A DNA stretch of 64,000 bases from Vampirovibrio chlorellavorus (GCA_003149345.1 QFWI01000008.1:496001-560000), one strand, 5' to 3'. Positions 25,508 through 36,000 are shown, counted from the stretch's first letter. Numbers and translations are program-made. Notes: generated by a model not told the origin, from the letters alone.

Positions 25508-26755
25508 TTACATCGCTTCGATTAGCACCACGCTGAGATCATCTTCCAGCGGATGGCCTTCGGTGAAATCGGAGAGTTGCTGGATAATTTCATCCAGTAT
25601 GCGGGGCGATTTCTGTTCGATGAGGGCCATAAAGGTCTGCTCCAGTTGTTCTTCGGAGTACATGGCCTCGTGGATGTTCCGCATCTCGCTGACCCCATCG
25701 GTAAACATGAATATCTTGTCACCCGGCTCCAAATCCACCCGGCCCAGCGGATATTCCATGTCCTTGATCCACACGAGAGGGGTGCCGTTCTCTTTCAGCC
25801 GGTACAGTTTATGTTCAGACGCCTTATAGTATAGCGGATAGGGATGCCCCGCCCCGGAAAACTCAAAGACCTGCTTGTCGGGTTGATCGTCCGGGTTGAA
25901 GATGCGCCCGTAGATGCCGGTCACATACTCCCCGGTTTTGATGATGTCGGCCAGCTCGTTGTTCAGGTGGTACAGAATGTCAGCGGGGCCGTCGTGATTG
26001 TGTGTAATCCGGTAAAAGGAAGATTTGAAAATGGCGGTAATAAAGCCCGCCGGGACGCCGTGGCCGGACACATCGGCAATGGCCACCCCCACCGTGCCAT
26101 TGGGGAACTGGATGACATCGTAAATATCCCCGCCCAGTGCGTCACAGGGCAGGTAGACCCCGGAAATTTTCAATTTGTCGTTTCGGTAATGGCACTTGCT
26201 AAAGGTAGAGATATCCTCGGCGGACAGGGTGGAATCGGGTAAAAAAGGCGGAAGCAGGCTTTGTTGCAGTTGCCGGGCTACATAAAGTTCCTTTTCCACC
26301 TGCAAATTGCGTTCATACAGTTCCGTATTCATTTTATTAAGCTGGGCGGCCAGTTGCACCGACTGACAGATCAGCCGCTTGTTACGAATGGCCGATTTCA
26401 GCCGGGCCAGAATCTCCACCTCCTCCGTTTCAATGGAAATCAGGTCGCTGACCCCGTTTTCCAGGCTGGTTAGTAGTTGGGGAGTCGGTTTGAGCTGGCT
26501 GTGGATAAAAATAATGGGAATATTCTCGGTTTCGGGATCGTTTTTCAGCCCTTTGCAAACCTGGGTTCCTTTTTGCTCGGACAGCGTGGGATCCACCAGA
26601 ATCAGGTCTGGTTTCTCGGCCTTAATTTCCGCCAACAGCGCTGTCCCATCCCGAGGGGAGACCAGTTGGTACCCTTGCCCCTGCAATTTTCGGTAGATTT
26701 CGCACAGACCAGGATGTTGGTTATCTACCGATTCAACCGAGAAGATTTTGAACAT
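25508..26755 (-). CDS. PP2C/SpoIIE-type phosphatase with degenerate receiver domain (RsbU-like)
   Basis: A 415-residue signalling protein. Residues 1-125 have a receiver fold with the central Asp retained (LILVDPTLSE, D55), but the acidic pair expected near residue 8 is missing (FSVESVD) and the conserved Lys before the last helix is replaced (SDLISIETEE). A signalling helix (about 125-170) leads to a SpoIIE/PP2C phosphatase domain with the metal-binding motifs GGDIYDVI, ADVSGHGVPA, FSGAGHPYPLYY, IFMFTDGVSE and EDDLSVVLIE. Such proteins dephosphorylate anti-sigma antagonists in partner-switching systems. Start ATG 26755 has GAGG six bases upstream; the reading to 26887 is not supported. No anti-sigma kinase or antagonist gene lies nearby. 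Confidence 0.88.
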   Translation of the reverse strand: MFKIFSVESVDNQHPGLCEIYRKLQGQGYQLVSPRDGTALLAEIKAEKPDLILVDPTLSEQKGTQVCKGLKNDPETENIPIIFIHSQLKPTPQLLTSLENGVSDLISIETEEVEILARLKSAIRNKRLICQSVQLAAQLNKMNTELYERNLQVEKELYVARQLQQSLLPPFLPDSTLSAEDISTFSKCHYRNDKLKISGVYLPCDALGGDIYDVIQFPNGTVGVAIADVSGHGVPAGFITAIFKSSFYRITHNHDGPADILYHLNNELADIIKTGEYVTGIYGRIFNPDDQPDKQVFEFSGAGHPYPLYYKASEHKLYRLKENGTPLVWIKDMEYPLGRVDLEPGDKIFMFTDGVSEMRNIHEAMYSEEQLEQTFMALIEQKSPRILDEIIQQLSDFTEGHPLEDDLSVVLIEAM

Positions 26756-27120
26756 GGGGTACCTCTGCCATTGGGGTGAAAGCGGTGTGAACAGCAAACC
26801 AGTGAAAAACGGAGGGCGTTTTGACGGTTTGGAACACGTTTTTTCTTGCGAAGGGGGAGATGTATGCATCTTCGGCAGCCTGCTCAAAAACCTGAATCAA
26901 AATAAGGGCTTGTTTCAATTTTTTATGAAACGGTGATGGGCGACCTCGCAAATTCCACTATCCAGGGGAAGGAAAAAGACTGCCGAACGCTTAACATAGT
27001 GACAATAACATTCTGGTTTATGTGGTGCATGGATTTTTGAAGAGAGCCTGAGTCGGTTCAGGGCGAGTTGAAAACGGGCATTGGTTCTTTCAAGCGCAGA
27101 GAGCGAGGAGACGTGTGGGC

Positions 27121-27387
27121 ATGGTAACGGCAACAACGACGACCGGGAATATTTTCTGGACACAACCACTGGATGAGGAAGTATCGGCCTCCATCACCCA
27201 AACCTGGACGGATCAGGCCATCAAGTGCTACGTGACCAATGCCGATTGCGGCAATTGCTCCATCCCCAGGGGTGGCTATTCCTTTGTTTGCCAAATGAAC
27301 AAAGTGGTGCCGGTCTTGCTGAAGACATTGGGACACCCTGATACCAAACGGGTGGACAAGCTGCTGCCCTATCTCAGCCAGTATTAA
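27121..27387 (+). CDS. small CxxC protein, function unknown
   Basis: An 88-residue protein. The start at ATG 27121 has GAGGAG ten bases upstream; a GTG at 27115 is too close to it. A central NADCGNCSIPRGG segment gives CxxC, with a third Cys soon after (SFVCQMNKVV), followed by an amphipathic helix (VVPVLLKTL) and a C-terminal KLLPYL. Two or three cysteines suggest metal binding or a redox disulfide. A strong terminator follows, supporting a real transcription unit. I do not recognise the family. Confidence 0.6.
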   Translation: MVTATTTTGNIFWTQPLDEEVSASITQTWTDQAIKCYVTNADCGNCSIPRGGYSFVCQMNKVVPVLLKTLGHPDTKRVDKLLPYLSQY

Positions 27388-27428
27388 ACCGATTTAAAAA
27401 ACGTAACCCCCTATGAAGCTGATTCAAT

Positions 27429-27457
27429 AGCCGGAGTTTTCTCCGGCTTTCTTTTTG
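27429..27457 (+). terminator. rho-independent terminator of the small CxxC gene
   Basis: The stem GCCGGAG (27430-27436)/CTCCGGC (27441-27447) with a TTTT loop is followed by TTTCTTTTT. Confidence 0.9.
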
Positions 27458-27856
27458 CTTTTCAGGGGGCTATAGACAGGAAAACGGGTAAACGCAGGGC
27501 GGCAGGATCCTGTGGCCCGTCGATTCAAATTTCTGAAAGATTTGAATTTTGACCTAAAAGTAAAACCGGACTTTTACGGAAAAAGTCCGGCCAATCGAAG
27601 GGGTATACATTTACAAGACTTATTATACGTCTTTTTTGTTTTTACAACCATTAGATTGTTTTGTTTTTAAAAAAATCCGTCATCTGTGGAATGGCATTAG
27701 CGGAAAGCGCTTGTCCGCCGGGATTTTCCACGGTCGCGCTTGGATTATCCCGCTCATCAAATCTAAATCCAAATGAGAAAAACGGCTCCACCCAATGAAG
27801 GATGAGCCAGGCCGGGGTAACTGTCAGACCCTTTCAACACAGCCGCTAAAAAGGGG
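27458..27856. other. gene-free region with two adjacent hairpins
   Basis: About 400 bases without a gene. It holds an 8-bp stem ATTCAAAT/ATTTGAAT near 27522-27546 and, right after it, a perfect 10-bp stem CCGGACTTTT (27566-27575)/AAAAGTCCGG (27581-27590) with a 5-base loop. Around 27600-27660 the sequence is AT-rich with an AAGAC/GTCTT pair followed by T runs. A structured RNA is possible, but no promoter is evident. Confidence 0.4.
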
Positions 27857-27890
27857 AGGGCAACCACACTTGAAAAATGCGGCTTGCCCT
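27857..27890 (-). terminator. rho-independent terminator of dxr
   Basis: On the minus strand the stem AGGGCAAGCC/GGTTGCCCT begins at the stop codon of dxr and is followed by CCCCTTTTT. Confidence 0.7.
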
Positions 27891-29080
27891 TAAATCTGGG
27901 TGAGCTTGCCAGTTAAACCCGCCAACCGGCACACCGATTCACGCGCCCACGCATCCAAGGCCTGTATGTCACGGAGGTCGGGGTGGGCAGCGGCACCCAA
28001 TTTCTGATAGGCGATCAAAGTCTCTTCCAGCAGGCGGGCAATGTCCATAAAGGCGATTTTGCCTTCCAGAAATAATTGCACGGCCATTTCATCGGCCCCA
28101 TTGAGGACGCAGGTGGCCCCGCTGCCCAGTTGCCCAGCCTCGTATGCCAGCCTCACACAGGGAAAGCGCTCCAGATCCGGGGGCTCCAGATTCAACTGCG
28201 ACAAGGCCAGGAGATCCAGATGCACCGCTGGTTCCTGATTGGGCAGGCGGTGGGGGTAGGTCATGGCGTACTGAATGGGGCCGTGCATGTCCGGGGCTCC
28301 CAGTTGCATCAGGATGGAGCCATCCTGAAAGGCCACCCCGCTATGGATAATACTTTCCGGGTGAACGATGACCTGAATTTGAGAATAAGGCACCCCGAAC
28401 AGCCAGTGGGCTTCAATGACTTCCAACCCCTTGTTCATCATGGTGGCGGAATCGATGGTGATTTTGCGGCCCATCACCCAGTTGGGATGCTTTAAGGCTT
28501 CTTGCAAGCTGACTTGGCTCAACTGATCCCGGGTGTGGGTTCGGAAAGGCCCACCGGAGGCGGTCAGATACAGTTTGGAGACGGCGTGCAGAGGCTCTTG
28601 CTTCAAACACTGATGAATGGCCACATGTTCGCTGTCAATGGGCACAATTTGAGACAGATAGGGCTGTACCAGATGCCCGCCGGTCACAAAGGTTTCCTTA
28701 TTGGCCGTCAGCAGCTTTCGCCCCTTCTGCAAAGACATCAGGGAGGGCTCCAGACCCACCAGCCCCACCAGGCCGACAATGAGGGTGTCGACACCGGGCC
28801 ACAGGGCCAAGGCGTTCAACCCTTCACCCCCCACCAGAATTTCACCGGTAAACTGGGGGGCAACTTCCTTCAGCAAGCGGGTCAGCGCGGAACGATCGGC
28901 TTCCTCCTGAATGGCGATGGCTTCGGGGCGAAACTCCGCCACCTGAAGCGCCAGTCGCTCCAGATTTTTTCCCGCTCCCAGCGCTTTGACCTGAAACCGT
29001 TCCGGCATGCGGCGAACCACATCCAGAACCTGGGTGCCGATAGAGCCGGTGGAGCCGAGTAGGACGATTGCTTCTGTCAT
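27890..29080 (-). CDS. dxr: 1-deoxy-D-xylulose 5-phosphate reductoisomerase
   Basis: A 396-residue NADPH-dependent enzyme making 2-C-methyl-D-erythritol 4-phosphate, the committed step of the MEP isoprenoid route. The Rossmann start VLLGSTGSIGTQVLDVV, the ANKETFVTGG strand, PIDSEHVAIHQCL with metal-binding Asp/Glu, LTASGGPFR, and the NWVMGRKITIDSATMMNKGLEVIEA block (broken here as HPNWVMGRK and IDSATMMNKGLE) are all intact. Length is normal. It is a single gene with its own terminator overlapping the stop codon. The product feeds quinone side chains and cell-wall lipid carriers. Confidence 0.97.
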   Translation of the reverse strand: MTEAIVLLGSTGSIGTQVLDVVRRMPERFQVKALGAGKNLERLALQVAEFRPEAIAIQEEADRSALTRLLKEVAPQFTGEILVGGEGLNALALWPGVDTLIVGLVGLVGLEPSLMSLQKGRKLLTANKETFVTGGHLVQPYLSQIVPIDSEHVAIHQCLKQEPLHAVSKLYLTASGGPFRTHTRDQLSQVSLQEALKHPNWVMGRKITIDSATMMNKGLEVIEAHWLFGVPYSQIQVIVHPESIIHSGVAFQDGSILMQLGAPDMHGPIQYAMTYPHRLPNQEPAVHLDLLALSQLNLEPPDLERFPCVRLAYEAGQLGSGATCVLNGADEMAVQLFLEGKIAFMDIARLLEETLIAYQKLGAAAHPDLRDIQALDAWARESVCRLAGLTGKLTQI

Positions 29081-29272
29081 ATTTTGTAAAGTTAACTGTT
29101 GTTTTTTCTATGCATTAACCGTTAAAAGGGTATCATAGAAGCGTGTGATGTTCGATTCCAATAATCACCCATAATGGCACGGCATAGGGGCGTAAACACA
29201 GGGAGCCATTTAAGAGTAAACAGGCCGGGTTGCCGGGTCTGGAGGGCCCAAAGTCTGGTAGAGGAAGTGAGC

Positions 29273-29503
29273 ATGTTTAAGTGTAAACAATGTCAGGGTA
29301 CGGAATTTCAGTTGGTACTTCAGGCAAACGTTCAGGGTCAGGTGACCGTTTCCTCCAATGCGTTCAGCGAGGTGGTGGTGACGGTCGGCCAGCAGGAGTT
29401 CATCGCCGATTTGATGTTTATGAACCAATTTGCGGTGTGCAAAGGCTGCGGCGGCATTAAATGCTGGGCCTATTTTTTCCGTGAGCCGGCCAGCGCTATG
29501 TAA
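29273..29503 (+). CDS. small two-CxxC zinc-ribbon protein
   Basis: A 76-residue protein starting MFKCKQCQG with a second knuckle VCKGCGGIKCW near residues 57-67, giving a likely zinc ribbon with a beta-rich insert (LVLQANVQGQVTV). Start ATG 29273 has GAGGA eight bases upstream; the upstream 33 codons of the open frame are Arg-rich and not supported. It converges with the ArsC-like gene, 30 bases apart. No function is known; it is comparable to short nucleic-acid-binding or chaperone-like ribbon proteins. Confidence 0.65.
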   Translation: MFKCKQCQGTEFQLVLQANVQGQVTVSSNAFSEVVVTVGQQEFIADLMFMNQFAVCKGCGGIKCWAYFFREPASAM

Positions 29504-29533
29504 CCCGGGTTCAGCCTACCGCTTAGGGGGCGT

Positions 29534-29899
29534 TTACTGGAACAACTGATCGTACTGCTTGGCGGAAAAGCCTGCCAACACCTGCTTGTCCTTGGTCACA
29601 ATCACGGGGCGCTTAATAAAGGTGTATTCCTCGTGCATGTAATTCAGCATTTCCTCATCGGAGAGTTCTTTTTTATTCAAGCCCCAGGCCCGGTACTTCA
29701 TAGCCCGCTTGGAGAACAATTTGTCCACGCCGCCCATTAAGTCGGTGAGGGTTTTCAGGGTTTCGATGGAAACCGGTTCTTCCTTCACGTTGATGTATTG
29801 CTGGATGGTGGCCCCTTTGTCCTTCAGGTACTGATCGGCTTTCACGCAGGTACTGCAATAGGGCAGCCAGTACAGTTGTTCAATTTCCACTTTGGGCAT
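29534..29899 (-). CDS. ArsC/Spx-family thioredoxin-fold protein
   Basis: A 121-residue protein with the ArsC/Spx/YffB fold. The N-terminal redox motif is CSTC (LYWLPYCSTCVKADQYL, about residues 9-25), then KEEPVSIETLKTLTDLMG, a YRAWGLNK segment and the cis-proline region KRPVIVTKDKQVLAGF. A CxxC motif is typical of Spx/MgsR-type members rather than of arsenate reductases with one Cys. It may be a thiol reductase or a redox-responsive RNA polymerase-binding regulator. Start ATG 29899 has AAGGA eight bases upstream. Confidence 0.8.
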   Translation of the reverse strand: MPKVEIEQLYWLPYCSTCVKADQYLKDKGATIQQYINVKEEPVSIETLKTLTDLMGGVDKLFSKRAMKYRAWGLNKKELSDEEMLNYMHEEYTFIKRPVIVTKDKQVLAGFSAKQYDQLFQ

Positions 29900-30042
29900 A
29901 GGAAAAATCCTTTTCACAAATCAAACAGAGGGATCGGCCAGAGTAACTGGTGACAGAAATGATGTGAGCGGACGGTGAGTGTAATCGATGCCCTATCTTA
30001 TAACAGATGGAATCCCCTGCACAGTTGGCAAACCCAAACAGT

Positions 30043-30208
30043 AAAAAGCAGGGTGAAGCTGCCGTCGCAACCCGTTTACAACTGTTTGAGTACAGCGAGC
30101 TAAAAGCATGGGCTTGGGTTATGGTGCCCAAAAGCAGTTCATGTAGACTTGTCCGAGCTGCACGCAGTTTTGGAAGCGGGTTGCGACGGCAGCTTCACCC
30201 TGCTTTTT
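30043..30208. repeat. 32-bp perfect inverted repeat flanking 102 bases
   Basis: The left arm (30043-30074) and right arm (30177-30208) are exact reverse complements, including AAAAAGCAGGG and CCCTGCTTTTT ends. The inside contains ACTGTTTGAGTACAGCGAG (30081-30099), which recurs with one change at 48666-48684. It codes for nothing supportable. The right arm followed by T residues could terminate transcription; the whole looks like a non-autonomous palindromic element. Confidence 0.8.
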
Positions 30209-30268
30209 TGAGGATATTTTGTTGTGTAAAAACTATGATCCTCGTATTCGGTGCAGCCTCCTTCATTT

Positions 30269-30277
30269 TGCTATGAT
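30269..30277 (+). promoter_or_regulatory. possible extended -10 promoter of dnaB
   Basis: TGCTATGAT forms an extended -10 box about 190 bases before dnaB; no good -35 is visible, as is allowed for extended -10 promoters. Confidence 0.35.
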
Positions 30278-30468
30278 ACTCAGCAGAGCATGATGGGCTT
30301 AGCCCCATTACACCCATTGCGCATTGAGACGCCCATTACGTAAGAAGAACCAACGGGCTTACCCGCATTTCAAAACAAAGTGTTGGCTGGGTGTCTCGCT
30401 GAACGAACACTTTCCTCCACCCCTCAGATTGTTCCCCCGGTTATTTCAGTCAGAGAGAGTCAGGTTTT

Positions 30469-31884
30469 ATGGCCACCAAACGGACTTACCCGTCCAATTA
30501 CAGCAACGCCACGGATGATCCCAGTTTGGCACTGGTGGAAAGCCTGTTGCCGCCCCACAGCGTGGAAGCGGAGCAGTCGGTGCTGGGCGGCATTCTGTTT
30601 TCCCCAGACGCGTTCAACAAGATCATCGAGCTGATTCGCCCGGATGACTTTTACCGGGGGCCCCACAAACACATTTTCGAGGCCATGACCGAGCTTTATA
30701 ACAAAAGCGAGCCCATCGACATCATTACGGTTTCGGAGATGATGAGCGACAAAGGGGTATTGGAAGCCGCTGGGGGGCGTCCGTACCTGATGGATCTGGC
30801 CATGTCCGTGGCCACGGCGGAAAACATCGTTTATTACGCCCGGATTATTCGTAACAAAGGCTTGCTGAGAGCGCTGATTAGCGCAGGTAATGAGATTGCC
30901 AGCCATTGCTATGAAACCAACGACGCCGAGCAGGCCATTGATATGGCTCAGCAGAGCATTTTCCAGCTGGCCCAACACGGCATTCCCAACGACTTGACCC
31001 ACATCAAGGATATTTTGCCGGAATCCTGGGAGCAGATTGAGGAGCGCTGCGCCAACAAGGGCAGCCTGATGGGGGTTTCCACGGGCTTCTACGATCTGGA
31101 TAATTACACCTCGGGCCTGCAAAAATCCGATTTGATCATCCTGGCCGCCCGACCCTCCATGGGTAAAACCGCCTTTTGTTTAAATATCGTCAGTCACGTG
31201 GCCCTGCGGGAGCAAAAGCCGGTGCTGGTTTTCAGTCTGGAGATGGGCAAGGAGCAGTTGGTATTGCGGATGCTGTGCGCCGAAGCGGAAATTGACGCCC
31301 AAAAGATCAAGACCGGTGAAATCAGTGAGCATGAATTCCCCAAGCTGACCCAGGCCATGGGCAAGCTGGGCGACGCCCCGATTTACATCGATGATACCCC
31401 CGGGATGACCGTCATGGAGATGCGGGCCAAGGCGCGCAAGGTGCAGATGGAATCCGGCGGGGACTTAGGGCTGATTGTAATTGACTACTTGCAGTTGATG
31501 CAGGGGCCGGGCGGCGGCGGGGGTTCGGACGCCAACCGCACCCAGGAAATTTCAGCCATTTCCCGGGGCTTAAAGGGGCTGGCCCGGGAGTTAAAAGTTC
31601 CGGTGATGGCCTTGTCCCAGCTGTCCCGGGCCGTGGAAAGCCGACAGGATAAAAAGCCCATGCTCAGCGACTTGCGGGAATCCGGCGCCATTGAGCAGGA
31701 CGCCGACCTGGTGATGTTTATTTACCGGGATGAGTATTACAACAAGGACAGCGAGCGCCCCGGCACCGCCGATATCATCATCGCCAAGCACCGGAACGGA
31801 GCGGTGGGCGAGATTTCCCTGCTGTTCCGCAACAGTATTACCCGCTTCCTCAACCCCGCCGACCGCAAAGTCCACGTGTTTTAG
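30469..31884 (+). CDS. dnaB: replicative DNA helicase DnaB
   Basis: A 471-residue hexameric helicase of the replication fork. The N-terminal domain begins PPHSVEAEQSVLGGILF (about residues 25-41), and a linker follows to the RecA-like C-terminal domain: Walker A ARPSMGKTAF, H1a SLEMGKEQL, Walker B VIDYLQLM, LSQLSRAVESRQDKKP and the DLRESGAIEQDADLVMFIYR block. A glycine-rich insertion (GPGGGGGSDANRT) lies in the L1 loop region. No intein is present. CAGG precedes the ATG. The gene stands between the inverted-repeat element and a methyltransferase gene that begins about 120 bases later. Confidence 0.97.
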   Translation: MATKRTYPSNYSNATDDPSLALVESLLPPHSVEAEQSVLGGILFSPDAFNKIIELIRPDDFYRGPHKHIFEAMTELYNKSEPIDIITVSEMMSDKGVLEAAGGRPYLMDLAMSVATAENIVYYARIIRNKGLLRALISAGNEIASHCYETNDAEQAIDMAQQSIFQLAQHGIPNDLTHIKDILPESWEQIEERCANKGSLMGVSTGFYDLDNYTSGLQKSDLIILAARPSMGKTAFCLNIVSHVALREQKPVLVFSLEMGKEQLVLRMLCAEAEIDAQKIKTGEISEHEFPKLTQAMGKLGDAPIYIDDTPGMTVMEMRAKARKVQMESGGDLGLIVIDYLQLMQGPGGGGGSDANRTQEISAISRGLKGLARELKVPVMALSQLSRAVESRQDKKPMLSDLRESGAIEQDADLVMFIYRDEYYNKDSERPGTADIIIAKHRNGAVGEISLLFRNSITRFLNPADRKVHVF

Positions 31885-32007
31885 CCTTGCCGGGTTTTTA
31901 CCCGTGCCCCCAAGCTCCTGCATCCGGGGGAGCCTTATGCAGGCCGCAATTGCTATGATTTTCCCAATACGATGGTGTCTCAGTGGGTGCCGAGTTTGGG
32001 AGTGTGT

Positions 32008-32874
32008 ATGGCGATTCGTATCTGGCAAGTGCTGGCTGAGAGTAATTTGGGGGAGGCTGTCACGCCTGAGCGTCACTGGAGACAGGCCTTGTGGAACCCA
32101 CTGGACTGGTCAGACAAGCAACGATTGCTGGGGCAATGGCTGGCAACGCTCTCCGCTCAGTTGGGTTTTTCCGAATGGAGCCCACCCCCGGGTCCCAACG
32201 GAATCTTGGTGCCTCCATCGTTTTTACTGTCCTCAGGGCCCGGTCTGAGGCGCATTGTGGAAATTGGATGTGGCAATGGCGCTTTTACCCTTGGTATGGC
32301 CATGTTATTCCCGAATGTGGAGATTGTGGGCATTGATGCCGATGCCCGCAAAATTGAAGAGGCCCAGGGCACCGTTGGATACTGTGACAACATTCGCTTT
32401 GTGCATGGCCATGCCCCGGTGATGGATGACATTCCTTGCGATCGCATCGTCTATAACCATTGTCTGGCCGATGCTGGGCAGCTTTCCAGGTTCAACAAAA
32501 TGGTTTATAAAACCAGTCGATGGCTGGTGGATGAAGGGGATTTCTGGGTAAGGGAGTCCTGGCCCGGTTTACTGGCACGACCGGCCCTGTTACGGATGTT
32601 AGCCCCCTATATAGGAAAGAAAAGACCGATCGAAACACTGATCGCACAAGACTTGAGCGCCATGGGGCACCCTTTGGGGGAAGCCTGCATGGGGCAAGGG
32701 GTGTTTGGGCTGTCCTGCGAGTTGTTTGTACGGGCCTTTCCGCTGGGCTCCTCGCTGCCGGAGGCGCTACCGGAGGGGAGGCCCCAAGCGCCATTCCCCG
32801 GGAGGGCCGTTTCCGTGTCGGAACAAAGCAACGATACCTTGGTGGATTTCTTGTTTAGTAGGGCTTTTGTTTAA
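32008..32874 (+). CDS. class I SAM-dependent methyltransferase
   Basis: A 288-residue protein with the SAM loop VEIGCGNGAFTLGMAML (central), an acidic motif II ending in VGIDADARKIEEA and the motif III segment NIRFVHGHAPV. This order resembles the TrmB/methyltransferase-25 fold, but the TrmB signature is absent, so the substrate is unknown. The N-terminal 90 residues are an extra domain with many Trp. ATG 32008 is chosen because GGGAG lies five bases upstream; ATG 31972 is an alternative. It may be read through from dnaB. Confidence 0.65.
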   Translation: MAIRIWQVLAESNLGEAVTPERHWRQALWNPLDWSDKQRLLGQWLATLSAQLGFSEWSPPPGPNGILVPPSFLLSSGPGLRRIVEIGCGNGAFTLGMAMLFPNVEIVGIDADARKIEEAQGTVGYCDNIRFVHGHAPVMDDIPCDRIVYNHCLADAGQLSRFNKMVYKTSRWLVDEGDFWVRESWPGLLARPALLRMLAPYIGKKRPIETLIAQDLSAMGHPLGEACMGQGVFGLSCELFVRAFPLGSSLPEALPEGRPQAPFPGRAVSVSEQSNDTLVDFLFSRAFV

Positions 32875-33088
32875 AAACTGAACAGAATTGGTAAAAATAC
32901 TGGCATAACCAAGGTTCTCGACGAGTCTGCCAAGGCTCGGTTTCGATTGGTCAGGATTTCGGATTCCTATAGTTTTGTAACCCTTGCCCTGGCCTTCCAC
33001 TCTATTTGGTGGAATTGCGCTATACTGATGTTTTAAAGGTAGAGAGCGTTTGTCTGTCCTCCAGAGAGGGTGCCAGAGAGGGTGTTAA

Positions 33089-36000
33089 ATGCAGCCTTGC
33101 GGTAAGTGCGGCAATTACAATTCAGAAGACAGTATTTTTTGTGGGCATTGCGCCAATCGGCTCAATAACAATTGCCCCGATTGTGGCTTTAAAAATTTAA
33201 TGCACCAGAAATTTTGCGGTAGTTGCGGTAAGCAACTGCTGGCCGATACGGCGCTGGGGGCGGTTCAACCTTCTGGGGTCGTTTCAGGCCCGGCTGTGGC
33301 TGAAGCACCCGTGACCGAGGCCCAATCTTTGTCTGGAGGGAAGCATCCTGCTGCGGGGGCCACTGTGCTAGAGGCCTATGCGCTGGTTTCCCTGGAAGTG
33401 GCCAACTGGCAACAGGCACTGGCGGAGTCCTCCAACCCCCAAGGGTTACAGGCCTACCAATCTGAAGTAATGGCGGCCATTGCCGATCAGATCCATGCGG
33501 CGGGCGGACAAATCAACGCCAGCAAGAACCGGGTACTGTTTGCCTCCTTCCGCCGGGAAAGCTCACCAGAGGCCTCCCTGAAAAAGGCCGTGGAACTGTC
33601 CAAGCACTTGCTGACCCAGAGTTACCGGTCTGTGGCGGGCGCGTTTCAACTGAGAATCGGCCTGGATTTGGAGCTGGCCCACGCCCGCAACCCCTTAACG
33701 TCTACCCTGGAACGCTCTATTGGCGAACCTGGCACGCTCACCGTCAGCCAGCGGGTGTATGAGCGGCTACAAACCATTTATCCCTTTTTCCCGGTAGGGC
33801 CGGTAGCGGTGGGCCACCGCAGCCTAACCTTTTATCGGCTTGAGATACCCTCGGCGGCGCCCAGTCTGCCAGAAGGTCAGCCTGTGATGGAGGGTGCCCA
33901 TCCGGTTGGCGCAGATATCCCGATGGCGGCGCCATTGGCTTCCGCTATTCAGTCATCGACTCAGTCCGTGGCTCCCGAGGCCCCCGTGCCCTATTCAGCT
34001 CACCCTACTGCTCCGGCCGTGCCACTTTCGGAAGGCCTACCGGCTTTAAGCACCCCGGCCCCGGTTTCTTTGACTTCCGCAGCGACGCCCGTTGAGCAAC
34101 CGCTCCGCCACGAACAGGCTCAAAAGGACGATCAGGCCCCCACGCATGCTTTTCCAGAGTATAATCCGCCTGTCCTTACGGTTTTAAAATCGCCACGATC
34201 GGAAAATACCACATACAACCAGGTGGTGGAGGCGTTAAGCGCCGACTTCTCCAGTTTCCTGTCTCAGAACCCGGCGGGACTCAAGGGGAAAATACTGTCC
34301 TTGTCTGCCGATGATGGGTTGGGGAAGTCCAGCATCATCCATATGGCCCGTGCCCAGTCCGACCCGGAGAATCAACGGGGCATCTGGATGGGGGGAGGCA
34401 ACTACCGCTGCTTCCATCCCCCCGGTCTGCCCTTGCTGTACTGGCTGGAATTACTTCAGAACCTGCTGAGTCTGGTCTTTGAAGGACACCCCTCCCAGGA
34501 TGTCCGACAGGCCTTGGACAAATTTCTGGATTATGTCTACGAGGGCAGCCCACCGTCGGATGTGGTTGCCTTTTTGCAGGATTTTTTGCTGGTGCGCCCC
34601 CCCCAGCCTCTGGGGGTAGAAACCCGCAACTTCATGGGGCGGATAGAAACGTTCTTTTTGAACTTTTTCAGGATCATCACCAGCAAGCGCCCTTTGATCC
34701 TGGTGTTCGAGGACTTGAATTACGCGGATCAGCCCAGTCTCGACTTGCTGGTAAAACTGCTTGAGGCCGGTTTGCTTCAGTTACCGGTCTACCTGGTGTT
34801 AACTCACCCCCGAGACTATTATGCACAGGGGCGTCTGGCTGAATGTTTCCAAAAATCCGCCTATCACGAATGGGTGGTAGGTCGTATGGATTCCTCCGCC
34901 ATGGAGCGCTTTCTGGATGACGGGCCTTTGGGTGGTCAGTTGTCCCAATGGCCCTCCCAGTGGACGAGCCTGTTGACCCGTCAGGCCAAAGGGCTCCCCC
35001 TGTACCTGGAAGAAGCCCTGCGTCTGATGCACCTCAAAGAAGCCCTGATCGTGGATCCCGACACGGGCAAGTTCCTGGTGAACGCGGATTTTAACCCGGC
35101 GGATTTAATCTTGTCCGATCAACTGGCGGAAGTGGTGGCCGAACGCTTGTCCCACCTAGGCGAGCAGAGCATGTACCTGTTGCAACTGGCCAGTATTTTG
35201 GGCGAAAAATTCGCGGTGAACCTGCTGTTCACGTTGGCCCAAATGGACGAGGACGCCTTTAACGAGGCCCTGACCCTGCTGTTCAATCACGGGTTCCTAA
35301 TCCCGGACGCGACCAATAGCGGGCGTTTTCGTCATGGGATTTTGTGGTCGGTGGTGTATGAGGGCATTGAGGATGAGCTTCGGGAGCAGATGCACCAGCT
35401 GATCAGCGAAGCCCTGGAAGGGGACTTCAATCGGGGGCTTACCGTGCCACCCGCCCTGCTTGCCCACCATTCCCAACAGGGGCGGTTGCTGAACCGGGCC
35501 ATCACCTACTGGAATTTGACCGGTATCTACTGTGGTCAGGTGGGATCGCTCGCGGGTTTAAACATGGCTTTGTTTCACGCGCTTGCGCTGATGTCCCGAA
35601 CGGAGGAGACCCGGACGCAGAACGGGGAGCTGGCCCTGCGGATGCTGGAAAGCGCCGGTGTTCTCAATATGGAAGAGGATGCCGACTTTGCGGTGCGGAT
35701 GCTGACGTGGGTCTGTGAGGCCCGGGAAAAAGAGGGCGACCCCGTCAAGCAACTGGAGCCACTGGGGTTTCTGGCATCGGCCTATGAAAATGTTGGGAAT
35801 TACACGCAGGCACTGGGGACACTGGAAAAATCCCTGTCCCTGATTGATGCTGCCGCTTATCCACTGGAAGCGGCCTCTTTGCAAATGACCCGTATGGAAT
35901 ACCTGTATACCCTGGGGCGGCTCCATCAGGCCCGCGATATCATGGAGAACATTCTGGAGCCAATGGCGCAGACGCAGGGCCATGGGTATCCTGATTTCAT

